64,000 bases of DNA, taken from contig NZ_BILZ01000003.1 in assembly GCF_004000825.1 (NCBI RefSeq), positions 180,960-244,959 on the forward strand, given 5' to 3'. This document shows positions 8,615 through 19,324 of the stretch, piece by piece. Each line of letters starts with the position of its first letter. Position 1 is the first letter of the stretch. This DNA comes from Paenibacillus kobensis NBRC 15729. GTDB taxonomy: Bacteria; Bacillota; Bacilli; Paenibacillales; Paenibacillaceae. The position numbers and the translations under genes are program-made. The notes beneath the pieces were generated by a model. It ran no database searches. It was not told the origin of the DNA and saw nothing but the letters and a program-made list of their open reading frames with translations.

Positions 8615-10430
8615 GCAGGCTCGCCTCCTTCGCCGGCAGGACGAACGTAACGGTCGTACCTACATTCAGCTCGGACTCCAGGTAGATCGTCCCGCCGTGC
8701 GCCCGGACAATTTCCCGGGCAATAGACAGGCCGAGTCCAGTGCCGCCCATATTGCGGGAACGCGCCTTATCAACGCGGTAGAACCGGTCAAATATTCGGC
8801 CCAAATCTTTCTTCGGGATACCGATTCCTGCGTCCTTGACGCTCACCGCTACCGTATGGGCATCCGGCTTGCGGGCTGTCAGCACGATCCGCCCGCCGCC
8901 TTGCGTATATTTAATCGCATTGGACAGCAAGTTATCGAGCACTTGGTCAATGCCGTCACGATCGAGCCATATAGCGCCGACGCTGTCTTCAATGATCACT
9001 TCCGACTCAATGTCCTTCTGATTCATCTGGAACGCGAACCGGTCCGCCGCCTCCTCCAGCAGCTCTGGCAAGCTTGTCTGGCTCCGGCGCAGCGATGCCT
9101 GATTCGAATCGAACCGGGACAAATGCAGCAGATCCGATACAAGACGAATCATCCGTTCCGTCTCGTTGCGAATGACGTTGACGAACCGGTCAGCAAGCTG
9201 GCGCTCATCAAGTGCACCGTCATCGAGCGCTTCCGCATAACTCTTAATCGTCGTCAGAGGCGTACGCAGCTCATGCGAGACGTTCGCAACGAACTCCCGG
9301 CGCGATTGCTCCAGCTTCTCTTGCTCTGTTACGTCCTCCAGAATCGCAATGGTGCTTGTCGTGCCCTTATCCCGGCGATGCACCGGTGTGAATGTGACGC
9401 GCAGCAGCCATTCGGCTTCTTCGGTCTCTTTGCGCAGCAGCTTAGAGCCGCCTTCCAGCTGAAGCTCGGTCATATCGTCAGGCGGCAGATCCAGCAGATC
9501 CGACAGCTTCACTCCCTCACATTCGCGCACGTCGAGCAATTCCAGCGCACGTCGGTTCGAGACAATGACGCAGCCGCTCTGGTCGGCTGCGACGACGCCG
9601 TCGCTCATGTTCGCAAGGACGGAAGCAAGCTTGTCCCGCTCCTCCTCGTTCACCGATAAAGCTTCGCTCAGCCGGCTCGTCATATCGTTGAACGCCTCGC
9701 TCAGCCGTCCGATCTCGTCATCGCCGAGTACAGGCACCTGCTGGTCGAAACGCCCTTCCGCCACTGCCGCCGCAGATCGGGTCAACACCTTGATCGGATT
9801 CGTGATGGTATGCGCCAGCAGGATGCCGAGCACACCGGTCAGTCCGAGCGCGATCAACGTACCCGAGACGAATATTTTGTTCACCCGGTCCATCGTCGCG
9901 TACAGATCGTTCATCGACGCAACGATGTAGACCGCGCCAACGACGCGGCCGCCCTCATAGGTAACCGGCTGCGCAATAATTTTCTTCCGGATATTATCCT
10001 CGTCGATAATTTCCTCTTCATTGTCCCGGATCGATTGCAGGGCGCGGGTTACGAGCAGCGACGGATTCTTCTTCCCGACGATCGACTGATTGGACGCCAT
10101 CGATGTCGCAATGACTTTGCCGCTGCTGTCCAGCACCTGAATCTCCGCTTCGCTAATGCTGAACAAGTTGCGTACGACGTTGCTGATGCCTTCCGCCGAG
10201 TCCTGCTGATCGCCCTCCGGCTCGACGGTTCGGCCTGCCAGCATCGGCGCTGCCATCTCTGACAGCAAATTTGCTTGATCTTTCAAATTGCTGGTGAAGC
10301 TCTCCGTCAGCGAGTTCTTAACGGTACTGATGAAATATACGCCGATCAGCTGCATCGCAATGAGAATGAGCAGCACATAAATAACGATCAGCTTAACTTG
10401 AACCGTGCGGAACAGCCGGATGCCGCTCAT
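8607..10430 (-). CDS. walK: Cell-wall sensor histidine kinase WalK
   Basis: The essential membrane kinase that, with WalR, adjusts autolysin expression to cell-wall growth. Order of parts in 607 residues: TM1 (about 13-33), extracellular sensor domain (34-185), TM2 (186-207), HAMP (208-260), PAS (about 265-350), dimerisation and phosphoacceptor helix with H386 in VSHELRTP, then the ATP-binding domain with an N-box near 490 and DAGIGIP near 527. Its ATG overlaps the walR stop by 4 bases (ATGA), the usual coupling in this operon. Confidence 0.97.
   Translation of the reverse strand: MSGIRLFRTVQVKLIVIYVLLILIAMQLIGVYFISTVKNSLTESFTSNLKDQANLLSEMAAPMLAGRTVEPEGDQQDSAEGISNVVRNLFSISEAEIQVLDSSGKVIATSMASNQSIVGKKNPSLLVTRALQSIRDNEEEIIDEDNIRKKIIAQPVTYEGGRVVGAVYIVASMNDLYATMDRVNKIFVSGTLIALGLTGVLGILLAHTITNPIKVLTRSAAAVAEGRFDQQVPVLGDDEIGRLSEAFNDMTSRLSEALSVNEEERDKLASVLANMSDGVVAADQSGCVIVSNRRALELLDVRECEGVKLSDLLDLPPDDMTELQLEGGSKLLRKETEEAEWLLRVTFTPVHRRDKGTTSTIAILEDVTEQEKLEQSRREFVANVSHELRTPLTTIKSYAEALDDGALDERQLADRFVNVIRNETERMIRLVSDLLHLSRFDSNQASLRRSQTSLPELLEEAADRFAFQMNQKDIESEVIIEDSVGAIWLDRDGIDQVLDNLLSNAIKYTQGGGRIVLTARKPDAHTVAVSVKDAGIGIPKKDLGRIFDRFYRVDKARSRNMGGTGLGLSIAREIVRAHGGTIYLESELNVGTTVTFVLPAKEASLHD
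8710..8723. promoter_or_regulatory. Noc-binding-site-like sequence inside walK
   Basis: ATTTCCCGGGCAAT differs at one position from the Noc binding sequence ATTTCCCGGGAAAT known from B. subtilis. Since noc is present in this window a real site is possible, but the bases also encode the conserved AREI of the kinase domain. Confidence 0.35.
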
Positions 10431-11203
10431 GCGAACCCGAAGCCGCCGCTTTTCGGATTTCTCATCATATAACCAAGCCCGCGCCGAGTTAAAATATATT
10501 CCGGACGGCTCGGATCATCCTCGATCTTCTCGCGAATGCGCCGCACGGTCACGTCGACCGTCCGCACATCGCCGAAGTATTCGAAGCCCCATACCGCCTG
10601 GAGCAAATGCTCCCGTGTCATCACCTTGCCGCTGTTGCGCGCAAGATAATAGACTAATTCATACTCCCGATGAGTCAGATCAAGCGGGTCGTTATCTTTA
10701 TAAATGACATACATGTCGGTATCGATAAACAAATTAAAAATTTGAAGTCCATTCTTGCCATGATTGGCTTCGTCCGCACCGACATTCGCCGCTGCGTCTG
10801 CAGCCGCAGACTGTGCTTCCTGCACCGCTTCGCTTGTCTTCTTCTGTCTGCGCAGATGCGCCTTCACTCTAGCGAGCAATTCGCGCGTGCTGAACGGCTT
10901 CGTGACGTAATCGTCAGCGCCTAGCTCCAGTCCAAGCACCTTGTCCAGCTCGGTATCTTTCGCGGTCAGCATAATAATCGGCATCTGAAGCCCAGTCCGC
11001 ACTTCGCGGCACACGTCCATTCCGTCTTTCACCGGCAGCATCAGATCCAGCAGCATCAGATCAGGACGCTCCTCATAAGCGAGCCTTACCGCCTCGCCGC
11101 CGTCAAAGGCACAGATGACCTCATAGCCTTCCTTCTCCAGATTGAATTTCAGAATATCTGCAATCGGCTGCTCATCGTCTACGACTAATATTTTGCCGTG
11201 CAT
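10427..11203 (-). CDS. walR: Cell-wall response regulator WalR
   Basis: An OmpR-family transcription factor of 258 residues. The receiver domain has D9-D10 and the phosphorylation site D53; the C-terminal winged helix carries [18 protein letters not shown]. WalR usually has about 235 residues; the excess is an Ala/Glu/Asn-rich linker at about 120-155. The start [11 protein letters not shown] was chosen by family fit and the GGCGGTGA upstream; the open frame extends 20 codons further without support. It is the first gene of walR-walK-yycH-yycI-walJ. Confidence 0.96.
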   Translation of the reverse strand: MHGKILVVDDEQPIADILKFNLEKEGYEVICAFDGGEAVRLAYEERPDLMLLDLMLPVKDGMDVCREVRTGLQMPIIMLTAKDTELDKVLGLELGADDYVTKPFSTRELLARVKAHLRRQKKTSEAVQEAQSAAADAAANVGADEANHGKNGLQIFNLFIDTDMYVIYKDNDPLDLTHREYELVYYLARNSGKVMTREHLLQAVWGFEYFGDVRTVDVTVRRIREKIEDDPSRPEYILTRRGLGYMMRNPKSGGFGFA

Positions 11204-11249
11204 GGCTTCACCGCCCGCCCGTAGTATGGTCACATACGCTATCGTACTT

Positions 11250-11279
11250 ATTTTAACATACACCGCATAGCTGTCCCAA
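11250..11279 (-). promoter_or_regulatory. Candidate sigma-A promoter of the wal operon
   Basis: On the minus strand TTGGGA (11274-11279) and TAAAAT (11250-11255) are 18 bases apart, about 45 bases before the walR start. Confidence 0.5.
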
Positions 11280-11329
11280 TGAAAACTCTTTCATATGGAA
11301 GAAAGATTACTGCCAATTCTAATACACGG

Positions 11330-11359
11330 TTAACATTCCGATCATACTCCGTTTATGTT
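11330..11359 (+). promoter_or_regulatory. Candidate promoter of the small secreted-protein ORF
   Basis: TTAACA (11330-11335) and TATGTT (11354-11359) are separated by 18 bases on the plus strand, upstream of the ORF at 11426. Confidence 0.35.
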
Positions 11360-11425
11360 CCCGGTCCATAATGTAAACATCGAAGTAAATAATGTTCACA
11401 ACGAAAGCGAGTGTTCCCCTTGAAT

Positions 11426-11629
11426 ATGAAACAACGGCGCCGCATGAACCGTCTCGCACACACTGCGGCAGCAGCGATCGTGTTAGCCGCCGCGCTCAGC
11501 CACAACAGCTCTGCCCCCGTTACTGACCCGAAAGCTGATCCGAACCGTCCCTCTGTCAATCCTTCCTTGCCTCATGAACGCAGCCAGCAGCCGGCCCTGA
11601 TCCACGTCACCGTCTTCACGCAAAGATAA
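11426..11629 (+). CDS. Possible small secreted protein, unknown
   Basis: A 67-residue frame beginning MKQRRRMNRL, followed by a hydrophobic Ala/Val/Leu stretch and then a Pro/Asn/Ser-rich hydrophilic tail: the shape of a signal peptide with a short mature part. Codon third positions are GC-rich like real neighbours, and a terminator hairpin begins one base after the stop. Against it, the ribosome binding site is poor and no family is recognised. A longer version from GTG at 11411 is possible. It could be a real small gene or a fortuitous frame. Confidence 0.4.
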   Translation: MKQRRRMNRLAHTAAAAIVLAAALSHNSSAPVTDPKADPNRPSVNPSLPHERSQQPALIHVTVFTQR

Positions 11630-11669
11630 AAGCACCGCTTACCGGTCGGTTAACCGGCAAGCGATGCTT
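11630..11669. terminator. Bidirectional terminator between the small ORF and the M23 peptidase gene
   Basis: A long imperfect hairpin: AAGCA, CGCTT and CCGGT (11630-11646) pair with ACCGG, AAGCG and TGCTT (11652-11669), broken by two mismatches. On the minus strand it is followed by TTTTATCTTT, so it best fits the end of the peptidase gene. Confidence 0.65.
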
Positions 11670-11681
11670 GTCCTGTATGAC

Positions 11682-13235
11682 TTATAAATATTTCAGCGGG
11701 TTCTGCGGAACGCCGTTCTTCTGAATCTCGAAGTGCAAGTGCGTGCCGGTCGAATGGCCCGTATTGCCCATGACGCCGAGCTTATCGCCCGTCTCCACGA
11801 CCTGCCCCTTCTTCACCGAAATCGACTTCATATGTCCGTACAGCGTCTTATAGCCATTCTTATGGTTCACGATTACGCAATTGCCGTACCCGTTCTTCAC
11901 GCCTGCGAATTCGACGACGCCGTCGTCCGCCGATTTGATCGTGCTGCCGCCGACGAGATCTAGACCTTCGTGCAGCTTGCCCCAACGTCTGCCGAAGCTG
12001 CTGGTCATCGAATGTCCGCTGACTGGCCATGAGAAATTGCCGGAGCCTTCGCCGAGAATAACCTTCGTGCCTTGAACGACGATCTTCGGCGTCCCCTTCT
12101 TCAATACCTCGTAACCGATCAGTTCCTCGCTCATCAGGTAGCCGTTATCCTTCGTCAGACGGTACGTCAGACGCTTCTGGCCGCCGCTTCCTTGCTGCAT
12201 GACTTTCGACTCGCCCTTGCGCATATTGGCGCTCGTGCGGATCACAACCTGCGGATCGGTGTTCACAATCTCAGACACGCTCTCAACCGTCCGCACCGTT
12301 ACGGCCGGCTTCAAGATCGTCAGATCGAGCACATCCCCGACTTTGATGAAATCGTCATTGATCCAAGGGTTGTTCTGATAAATGACTTGTTTCGGAATAT
12401 CGAACCGCTCTGCGATACAGCCGACACAGTCGCCTTCCTTAACCGTATACTTCGTGTTGGCCGCCGTATCGCCGGTGACGAGCTTCTTATACAGCGCCGT
12501 CTCGTCCATCACTTTCGATGGATCGACTTCTACAGCCGCCGTCGTCACCTTCTCCACGATGTCCGCTTTCTTTACCTTGCGCTGCGTTCCCGATGCACTT
12601 GTGCTCTTGGGCGAATACGAGAGCGCTGTTACTTTCTCCTTGCTCCCCGAAGTCAGCTCCGGCGCAAACTTATTCTTTACGCGCTGTATAATCTTATCTG
12701 CCGTATCGCGGTCCTTGACCACCCCAACGACTTTGCCGTCAATCTTCACTTCTACGCCTGTCGCGTAAGACGTGAGCATGCCGTCCAGCTTCGTGAGCGT
12801 CGCCTCCGTCTCTGGCGCCGCCTTATAGCCGCTTGCTGGCTCATACGCTACTTTGCCCGTATCCAGTACCATGTTCACTTCCGGATGGGCTTTCTTCACT
12901 TCGTCTGCTTTGGCGAGCAGCATATTCTCGACCGACTCCGGCTTGTCCACCGAGCCGACCAATTGCCCGTTCATCATCACATTATAGTAATCAACTGTAT
13001 TGGCCTCGACATATTGTTTGCCACCTATTCCAGCAATAAGGCCGATTAGAGCAACAGCGACAACAATCACTGCAGCTTTGCGGAATCGTCGTTTACCTGC
13101 CGCTTCGCCCGACGGACGGACGAGCTGCGCCATTGCACCCCATGCTGCGGATGCATATTTCCGGACAGGCCGGAACGCCCGAAGCACGTCTTGCCACTGG
13201 GTGCGCTTCGGATTGGGATCCTTGCTAACGGTCAT
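11682..13235 (-). CDS. M23 peptidoglycan endopeptidase with LysM and G5 domains
   Basis: A 517-residue cell-wall hydrolase anchored by one membrane helix (about 54-72). Parts in order: membrane helix, helical region, LysM peptidoglycan-binding domain (262-308), G5 domain (about 312-390) and LytM/M23 catalytic domain (400-517). Zinc ligands are visible: H422 and D426 in HEGLD, and H501 in HLHFE, with a further catalytic His at 499. The LysM segment contains an uncommon Cys pair (EGDCVGC). It would cut peptide cross-bridges during growth or sporulation. The start MTVSKDPN has AAGGAGA 7 bases upstream. Its position next to the wal operon makes WalR control plausible, but no clear WalR box was seen. 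Confidence 0.93.
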   Translation of the reverse strand: MTVSKDPNPKRTQWQDVLRAFRPVRKYASAAWGAMAQLVRPSGEAAGKRRFRKAAVIVVAVALIGLIAGIGGKQYVEANTVDYYNVMMNGQLVGSVDKPESVENMLLAKADEVKKAHPEVNMVLDTGKVAYEPASGYKAAPETEATLTKLDGMLTSYATGVEVKIDGKVVGVVKDRDTADKIIQRVKNKFAPELTSGSKEKVTALSYSPKSTSASGTQRKVKKADIVEKVTTAAVEVDPSKVMDETALYKKLVTGDTAANTKYTVKEGDCVGCIAERFDIPKQVIYQNNPWINDDFIKVGDVLDLTILKPAVTVRTVESVSEIVNTDPQVVIRTSANMRKGESKVMQQGSGGQKRLTYRLTKDNGYLMSEELIGYEVLKKGTPKIVVQGTKVILGEGSGNFSWPVSGHSMTSSFGRRWGKLHEGLDLVGGSTIKSADDGVVEFAGVKNGYGNCVIVNHKNGYKTLYGHMKSISVKKGQVVETGDKLGVMGNTGHSTGTHLHFEIQKNGVPQNPLKYL

Positions 13236-13297
13236 GACAATCTCCTTCTCTTCCCTCTCATCTCGACAATAGGGTGGATATATTTGTAATATCACAC

Positions 13298-13334
13298 AAA
13301 AAAAGCGTAACATCCGCACATGAATGTTTACGCT
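13298..13334 (-). terminator. Intrinsic terminator downstream of the low-complexity membrane protein gene
   Basis: AGCGTAACAT (13304-13313) pairs with ATGTTTACGCT (13324-13334), one base bulged; on the minus strand seven T follow. It lies between the stop at 13391 and the peptidase start at 13235. Confidence 0.7.
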
Positions 13335-13390
13335 CTTTACTTTACCATAGTAAAAAAGTTGGAAGCAAATAATTCGGTTCGACAAAACCA

Positions 13391-14254
13391 TTAATATTTT
13401 TTCAGAATGCTCATAAATGTCCTATATTGCTCCTCGCTTAGATACTGGGCGACAATTTGCTGTATGTTTGTCACTTCCTGCTCCGTCAGCCCGCTCTCCA
13501 TATACTCTGAGATCGATTGCCACGCCTGTTGAGGCAGCTTAGTCGCGAGCAAATCGAACATTTCGTCCCGTTCTGCATCGGTCAATTGCCCGGACGATCC
13601 GCTTATTTCCTCCGTTGAGGCCCCGGTTCCTCCGGCCCCCGCCTTCGGTCCCGTGCCGCTGCCGGAGCCCGTAATCGCGCCCTCCTCTTCTTGACCGAAC
13701 GCGTCGATCGCGACCGGCTCTCCGGTCGTTTCATCCTCCGCTTTGCTCCCGCTCTCTGTACCGTTCGTCCCAGCCGTTCCGCTGCCTGTGCCGCTGGTCA
13801 CGCCTGCTGCGCTTCCGCCGCCTTCGGCTCCCCCGGTTGCCGTCGAACCTTCGCCATTCGACTTGCCGTCCGCAGAGCCTCCAGATTTGCCCGCTCCCGC
13901 CGATGACGCATCCTCATTGGCGCCGGCCCCGTCTATCGTATCTCCCTCGCCCGTTCCATCCGATTTCCCGCTGCCGCTGGCGTTATTATCCGTCCCTTTG
14001 TCCGCTCCGTCTGCTGTCTTCCCTGCCTGGCCCGCTTCCGCGATGCTCGTCCCTTGTTCAACCGGATCAGCGCCCCACATCTTGCCCCATACACCGGACA
14101 GCGCAAAAGGCTGAACTTCCAGCGGCAAATTATACTGCTTCAATATGGATTCCAAGTAGCTGTTTACGATGTAGCCCGTCGTCCAGATTGATAGAAAGCT
14201 GGCGATTAATCCGACCGCAATGGCGCGGCCGATCCAGCCGAACATTTTCCACAT
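13391..14254 (-). CDS. Membrane-anchored protein with Gly/Ser/Thr linker, unknown function
   Basis: About 287 residues. An N-terminal membrane helix (about residues 8-28) is followed by a short ordered part containing GVWGKMWG, then about 140 residues very rich in Gly, Ser, Ala, Thr and acidic residues, and a C-terminal helical domain of about 65 residues (from QLTDAERDEM to the end). The middle looks like a flexible spacer that could cross the cell wall or separate two domains. I do not recognise the family. Start chosen at 14254 because GGAGGGA lies 6 bases upstream; ATG at 14260 is an alternative. It is transcribed toward the M23 peptidase but separated from it by a terminator. Confidence 0.7.
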   Translation of the reverse strand: MWKMFGWIGRAIAVGLIASFLSIWTTGYIVNSYLESILKQYNLPLEVQPFALSGVWGKMWGADPVEQGTSIAEAGQAGKTADGADKGTDNNASGSGKSDGTGEGDTIDGAGANEDASSAGAGKSGGSADGKSNGEGSTATGGAEGGGSAAGVTSGTGSGTAGTNGTESGSKAEDETTGEPVAIDAFGQEEEGAITGSGSGTGPKAGAGGTGASTEEISGSSGQLTDAERDEMFDLLATKLPQQAWQSISEYMESGLTEQEVTNIQQIVAQYLSEEQYRTFMSILKKY

Positions 14255-14433
14255 AGTCATTCCCTCCACCCCGCCGTGTGCCCCGTCCCAGCGGAATCTC
14301 CTGATCTCTCGTCTACTTTCCAGTATAGGCAGCTAGAGGGGAAGGTATAACCGATATGGGGAAAATAGAGTGCCGGCGACGGAATCCGTCCGTCTAGTCT
14401 GCTGCGCCAACATCTCTACAGCCCTTATACGCC

Positions 14434-14469
14434 AAAAAAGGCAACCGAAGCCGCAGCTTCGATTGCCTT
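14434..14469 (-). terminator. Intrinsic terminator of purA
   Basis: AAGGCAA-C-CGAAGC (14438-14451) pairs with GCTTCG-A-TTGCCTT (14456-14469), one mismatch, loop of 4; on the minus strand six T follow. Confidence 0.85.
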
Positions 14470-14483
14470 CCTCATTCTATGGA

Positions 14484-15818
<1,335 letters not shown>

Positions 15819-15910
15819 TTACAAGCCACGCCGCCAGACTCCAGTCCGTAGGCAACTGTGCCTGCGGGCAAGCGAAATCCGACCGCCATCGCATTGAAGG
15901 CAGCATGAAT

Positions 15911-15939
15911 AGTGTATCAGTCCCCTAAACATAAGTCAA
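15911..15939 (-). promoter_or_regulatory. Sigma-A promoter of purA
   Basis: On the minus strand TTGACT (15934-15939) and TACACT (15911-15916) are exactly 17 bases apart. The resulting leader is about 135 bases. Confidence 0.75.
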
Positions 15940-15942
15940 TTA

Positions 15943-15986
15943 AAACGCGAACAATTGAACTGCCGCCTATTCGAACGTTCGGAAAT
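15943..15986. promoter_or_regulatory. PurR operator: inverted PurBox pair upstream of purA
   Basis: AAACGCGAACAAT (15943-15955) matches the B. subtilis PurBox consensus AWWWCCGAACWWT at 11 of 13 positions. AACGTTCGGAAAT (15974-15986) matches its reverse complement at 12 of 13. The two boxes face each other with 18 bases between, close to the spacing of known PurR control regions, and they lie immediately upstream of the purA -35. PurR with low PRPP would repress purA. Consensus is from established knowledge; binding is inferred. Confidence 0.7.
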
Positions 15987-16192
15987 CGTCCAAATGTCCT
16001 ACCCGTACGCCTGCATCTGTTTCATTATTCGCAACGATCTTGATTTTCATTACAGGAATATTAATAAATCCTCAATTGCATCCGAACGGCAACCAGCATA
16101 TGAATTGTTTATAATAATGATTCCTCCATACATGAACCTCGCGTGCGAGCATAAATTTTATAGACTCGAGACAATATTCGGAGGTGTCCGTC

Positions 16193-19100
16193 ATGGCCTG
16201 TGCAACATTCGGCTCTGCAAGCAACTTCAGCATCTTCCTCTTCGGGGATTACAATGCGGTTAACACAACAATTCCAGGCAGGGTTGCAGCCGGGGGCTCT
16301 GTTATCTTCACCGACCAGAACATAGGCAGCGAATTGCCCTTATCGACAACCCGGGCCGATCTTATAATCGGCGGCGACTGCAACATTACGCGCGGCTTCA
16401 ATAATGGGAATACCGTAGTAAGCCCAACCTCGACCGTTAATACCTATACCATGGCGAACAATAACGGCGTATCTCCTCAACCCATCATTGATTCGCTCAT
16501 CGACTTCACCTCCGCCCGGACCAACCTGCAGTGCTTGTCGCAAGGCTGGGGGGCTCTAGCTTCCAATGGCACCGCCGCTAACACCTTCGGCAACCTGCAG
16601 CTCACCGGCTCTGATCCTGTACTCACCATTATTACTTTCGACGGGAACGACGTGGATGGAACCGGATTATCGCTGGAGGGGGCCTCGCAAGTCATACTCG
16701 ACTTTCCTGCCGGTGCGACTGTACTCATTAACGTATTAGGGACAAACGTCGGTTTCGGAAATTATACGATGCTGGTTAACGGCGCTTCGCCGCCGGGGCC
16801 TGCCGTCGGGGCAACGATTTTGTGGAATTTCCCGCAGGCGACTGCGCTGCGCAACAATAACGGAGTCATTGCCGGCTCCGTCCTCGCTCCTTTCGCGAAT
16901 ATGACGGCAAATGGCTTCTCCCAGTTGATCGGACAGCTCATAACGGGCTCCTACAATGGAACTACGGGATCGATCACGACACAACTCGTCTTATTCGCCG
17001 GCTGCCTTCCGGAAATTCAAGCGTGCGGGGCAGCTGCTTTAACATTAACCAAGACTGCGAACGGATCAGCAGTGTTCAGCGGCGTCCCAGGAACGCCAAT
17101 TACCTTCAACGTGCTCGTTACCAACAATTCCGCAATCCCTGTAAATAATATATTGATCAAAGACGATTTCCTTGGAATCGACCAGACCGTTCCGATGCTT
17201 AATCCGGGAGAGAGCTTCCCGTTTACGGTCAATTCAGAGGTGCAATTCGGCAAGGCGGGCACGCAGTATACGAACACCGTGACTGTTACAAGCAACGAAG
17301 CCCCTTCCGTCAGCACTACAGCAACCATCATTATTGCCGCACTGCCCGTAAACGTTCAGTTCATGAAAACCGCTATTCAGTCAACCGCAATGCCCGGGGA
17401 TACGGTCATTTATCAATTCAGCGTAACCAATCTGGGTAACACCGATTTAACAAATGTCCGCTTGGTCGATCCTTCTATAAATCTCGATTTCACGCTCCCA
17501 ACCTTCTTCAGCGGCCAAATTACCCAGCAGACTTTCACCATACCGTCCAATGCTGCTCCGGGATCTACATTTACGAATACCGCCCGGTTAACCGCAGACA
17601 ATCTGCCCGGCCCAGGATTTCTCGACAGCAGCGCCAGCATTGCGATCTCGTCGCCTCCAACCGTCAGCTTCAGCAAGATGGCCAATGTTTCTTCCGCGTT
17701 CCCCAATACAACCATCCAATATTCCTATATCGTTCAGAACGAGTCCGATATCGCTCTACAATCACTCGTATTGAATGATCCTTTCTTAAATATTAATCGA
17801 ACGATTGATGTGCTCAGCCCAAGAAGCACTATCGTTCTCGAAGTACCTTTCACGATACCTCCCGACACTCTGGCGGGTACACGCATCGTGAACGTGGCCA
17901 CATTGTCCGGCTCATTCGGTACGTTAACGTCCACCGCCTCAATCACCGTCGATGCGCAGCTCTCTCTAATCATAGCCAAGGACGAAGATTCAGCAATCGT
18001 CAATCCGGGCAGTACCATTAACTACACACTGAGAGTACTTAACACTGGCAACGTTGAACTTACCAATGTGCAAATCAATGATGCAGCGACAGGATTTCAG
18101 ACCGTTATCCCCTTTCTGCCTGCAGGCCAGTCGCAAGACTTCAACACATCCCTCGTTGTTTCTCCCGACGCGCCTGCCGGGTCAATCGTCACCAATATCG
18201 TCGTAGCTCTTGCAGACGGTGTCGCTCCTGTAAGCGCGCAAGTATCCGCAGTCGTAACCGCCATTCCGATTCCGCCGATTCCGCCGGTTCCACCGGCGAC
18301 GCAGGCCATCGTATTAACCGGAAGCGTTAGTATGCCGACAGCCCGCCCAGGCGACACCGTTACCTTCACGGGGACGGTCACGAACGTTTCAGCCGTAGCC
18401 GTACGCAATTTAATTTTGCGGTCTCCATTCTTCAGCTACGCTTCCGTCTTGGTATTGCTAGAGCCCGGATCGACACTCGTACTGAATGCCGATTTCACCG
18501 TCCCGCCCCATACCGCTCCCGGCACGGTCATAACCGCTACTTTATCTGCCGCTTCTATTGCAATTGAACTACAGGAGGCGTCCGCTTCGTTCGTCGTGAT
18601 TTCTCAGGCAGGACTCCTATTAGCCAAAGCGGCGAATGAAACTGAAGTTGTGCGAGGCGATTTCGTTATTTTCACCATTATCGGCGAAAATACAGGCAAT
18701 GTACCGATTACAAATATTTTGTTCTCGGACCCGGCCTTAAACCAGCAGGCGGAATTCCGGACATTCTCTCCCGGCGGGTTTATTCGGACACTCTTCATCA
18801 AGCCTGTATCCGAAGAGCCGGGCACCACGTTCTGTAATGAAGCGATTGTCACGGCTAATGAGATTGGTACCCTATCGTCCGTCGATTGCTACACGGTATT
18901 CGGACTGCAGCTGCACAAGCAAGCCAGTACCTCGCTCGTCACCGTCGGCAATACGGTCGACTACTCGGTCATCATCCGCAATCCGATGCCGGTACAGGCG
19001 GCGGGTATCGTATTCCGCGATCCTATCCCTGACCATACGGCGGTTGTATCTGGCTCGGTGAGACTTAACGGCACTGCCGTTCCGGACGCTCTGCTGGCAG

Positions 19101-19300
19101 CAGGATTCGCTCTGCCGCCGCTTAATCCGAACGCGGTATCGAGCGTCACCTTCTCCTTGACGGTAGTCGGCGATCCGGAGAACGGCGCTATCGTCAATCG
19201 GGCGGAAGCGGATTTTATGTTCCCGTCCACCGCCCGCCGACTTAGAGGCACATCATTATCGAATTCCGTTCAGGTTGTAGTAGAAGAGCATGAAGAGTAG
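16193..19300 (+). CDS. Choice-of-anchor A domain protein with seven DUF11-like repeats
   Basis: A 1035-residue surface-type protein. Residues 1 to about 275 form a choice-of-anchor A type domain (LFGDYNAV near the start, GRVAAGGSV, then IAGSVLAPFA near 220). Then come seven Ig-like DUF11-type repeats of about 100-125 residues, each starting with a strand like LTKTAN or LAKAAN and containing an N-N/T-G pattern; a Pro-rich linker of Pro-Ile/Val repeats separates repeats 4 and 5. No signal peptide, sorting motif or membrane helix is seen: the protein starts MACATFGSASNF. The start ATG has GGAGGTG 5 bases upstream; the GTG at 16184 overlaps that site. A spore-surface role through mother-cell assembly is possible, but inferred. 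Confidence 0.85.
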   Translation: MACATFGSASNFSIFLFGDYNAVNTTIPGRVAAGGSVIFTDQNIGSELPLSTTRADLIIGGDCNITRGFNNGNTVVSPTSTVNTYTMANNNGVSPQPIIDSLIDFTSARTNLQCLSQGWGALASNGTAANTFGNLQLTGSDPVLTIITFDGNDVDGTGLSLEGASQVILDFPAGATVLINVLGTNVGFGNYTMLVNGASPPGPAVGATILWNFPQATALRNNNGVIAGSVLAPFANMTANGFSQLIGQLITGSYNGTTGSITTQLVLFAGCLPEIQACGAAALTLTKTANGSAVFSGVPGTPITFNVLVTNNSAIPVNNILIKDDFLGIDQTVPMLNPGESFPFTVNSEVQFGKAGTQYTNTVTVTSNEAPSVSTTATIIIAALPVNVQFMKTAIQSTAMPGDTVIYQFSVTNLGNTDLTNVRLVDPSINLDFTLPTFFSGQITQQTFTIPSNAAPGSTFTNTARLTADNLPGPGFLDSSASIAISSPPTVSFSKMANVSSAFPNTTIQYSYIVQNESDIALQSLVLNDPFLNINRTIDVLSPRSTIVLEVPFTIPPDTLAGTRIVNVATLSGSFGTLTSTASITVDAQLSLIIAKDEDSAIVNPGSTINYTLRVLNTGNVELTNVQINDAATGFQTVIPFLPAGQSQDFNTSLVVSPDAPAGSIVTNIVVALADGVAPVSAQVSAVVTAIPIPPIPPVPPATQAIVLTGSVSMPTARPGDTVTFTGTVTNVSAVAVRNLILRSPFFSYASVLVLLEPGSTLVLNADFTVPPHTAPGTVITATLSAASIAIELQEASASFVVISQAGLLLAKAANETEVVRGDFVIFTIIGENTGNVPITNILFSDPALNQQAEFRTFSPGGFIRTLFIKPVSEEPGTTFCNEAIVTANEIGTLSSVDCYTVFGLQLHKQASTSLVTVGNTVDYSVIIRNPMPVQAAGIVFRDPIPDHTAVVSGSVRLNGTAVPDALLAAGFALPPLNPNAVSSVTFSLTVVGDPENGAIVNRAEADFMFPSTARRLRGTSLSNSVQVVVEEHEE

Positions 19301-19324
19301 TACTAGCGGCATCGGCTAAAAACG

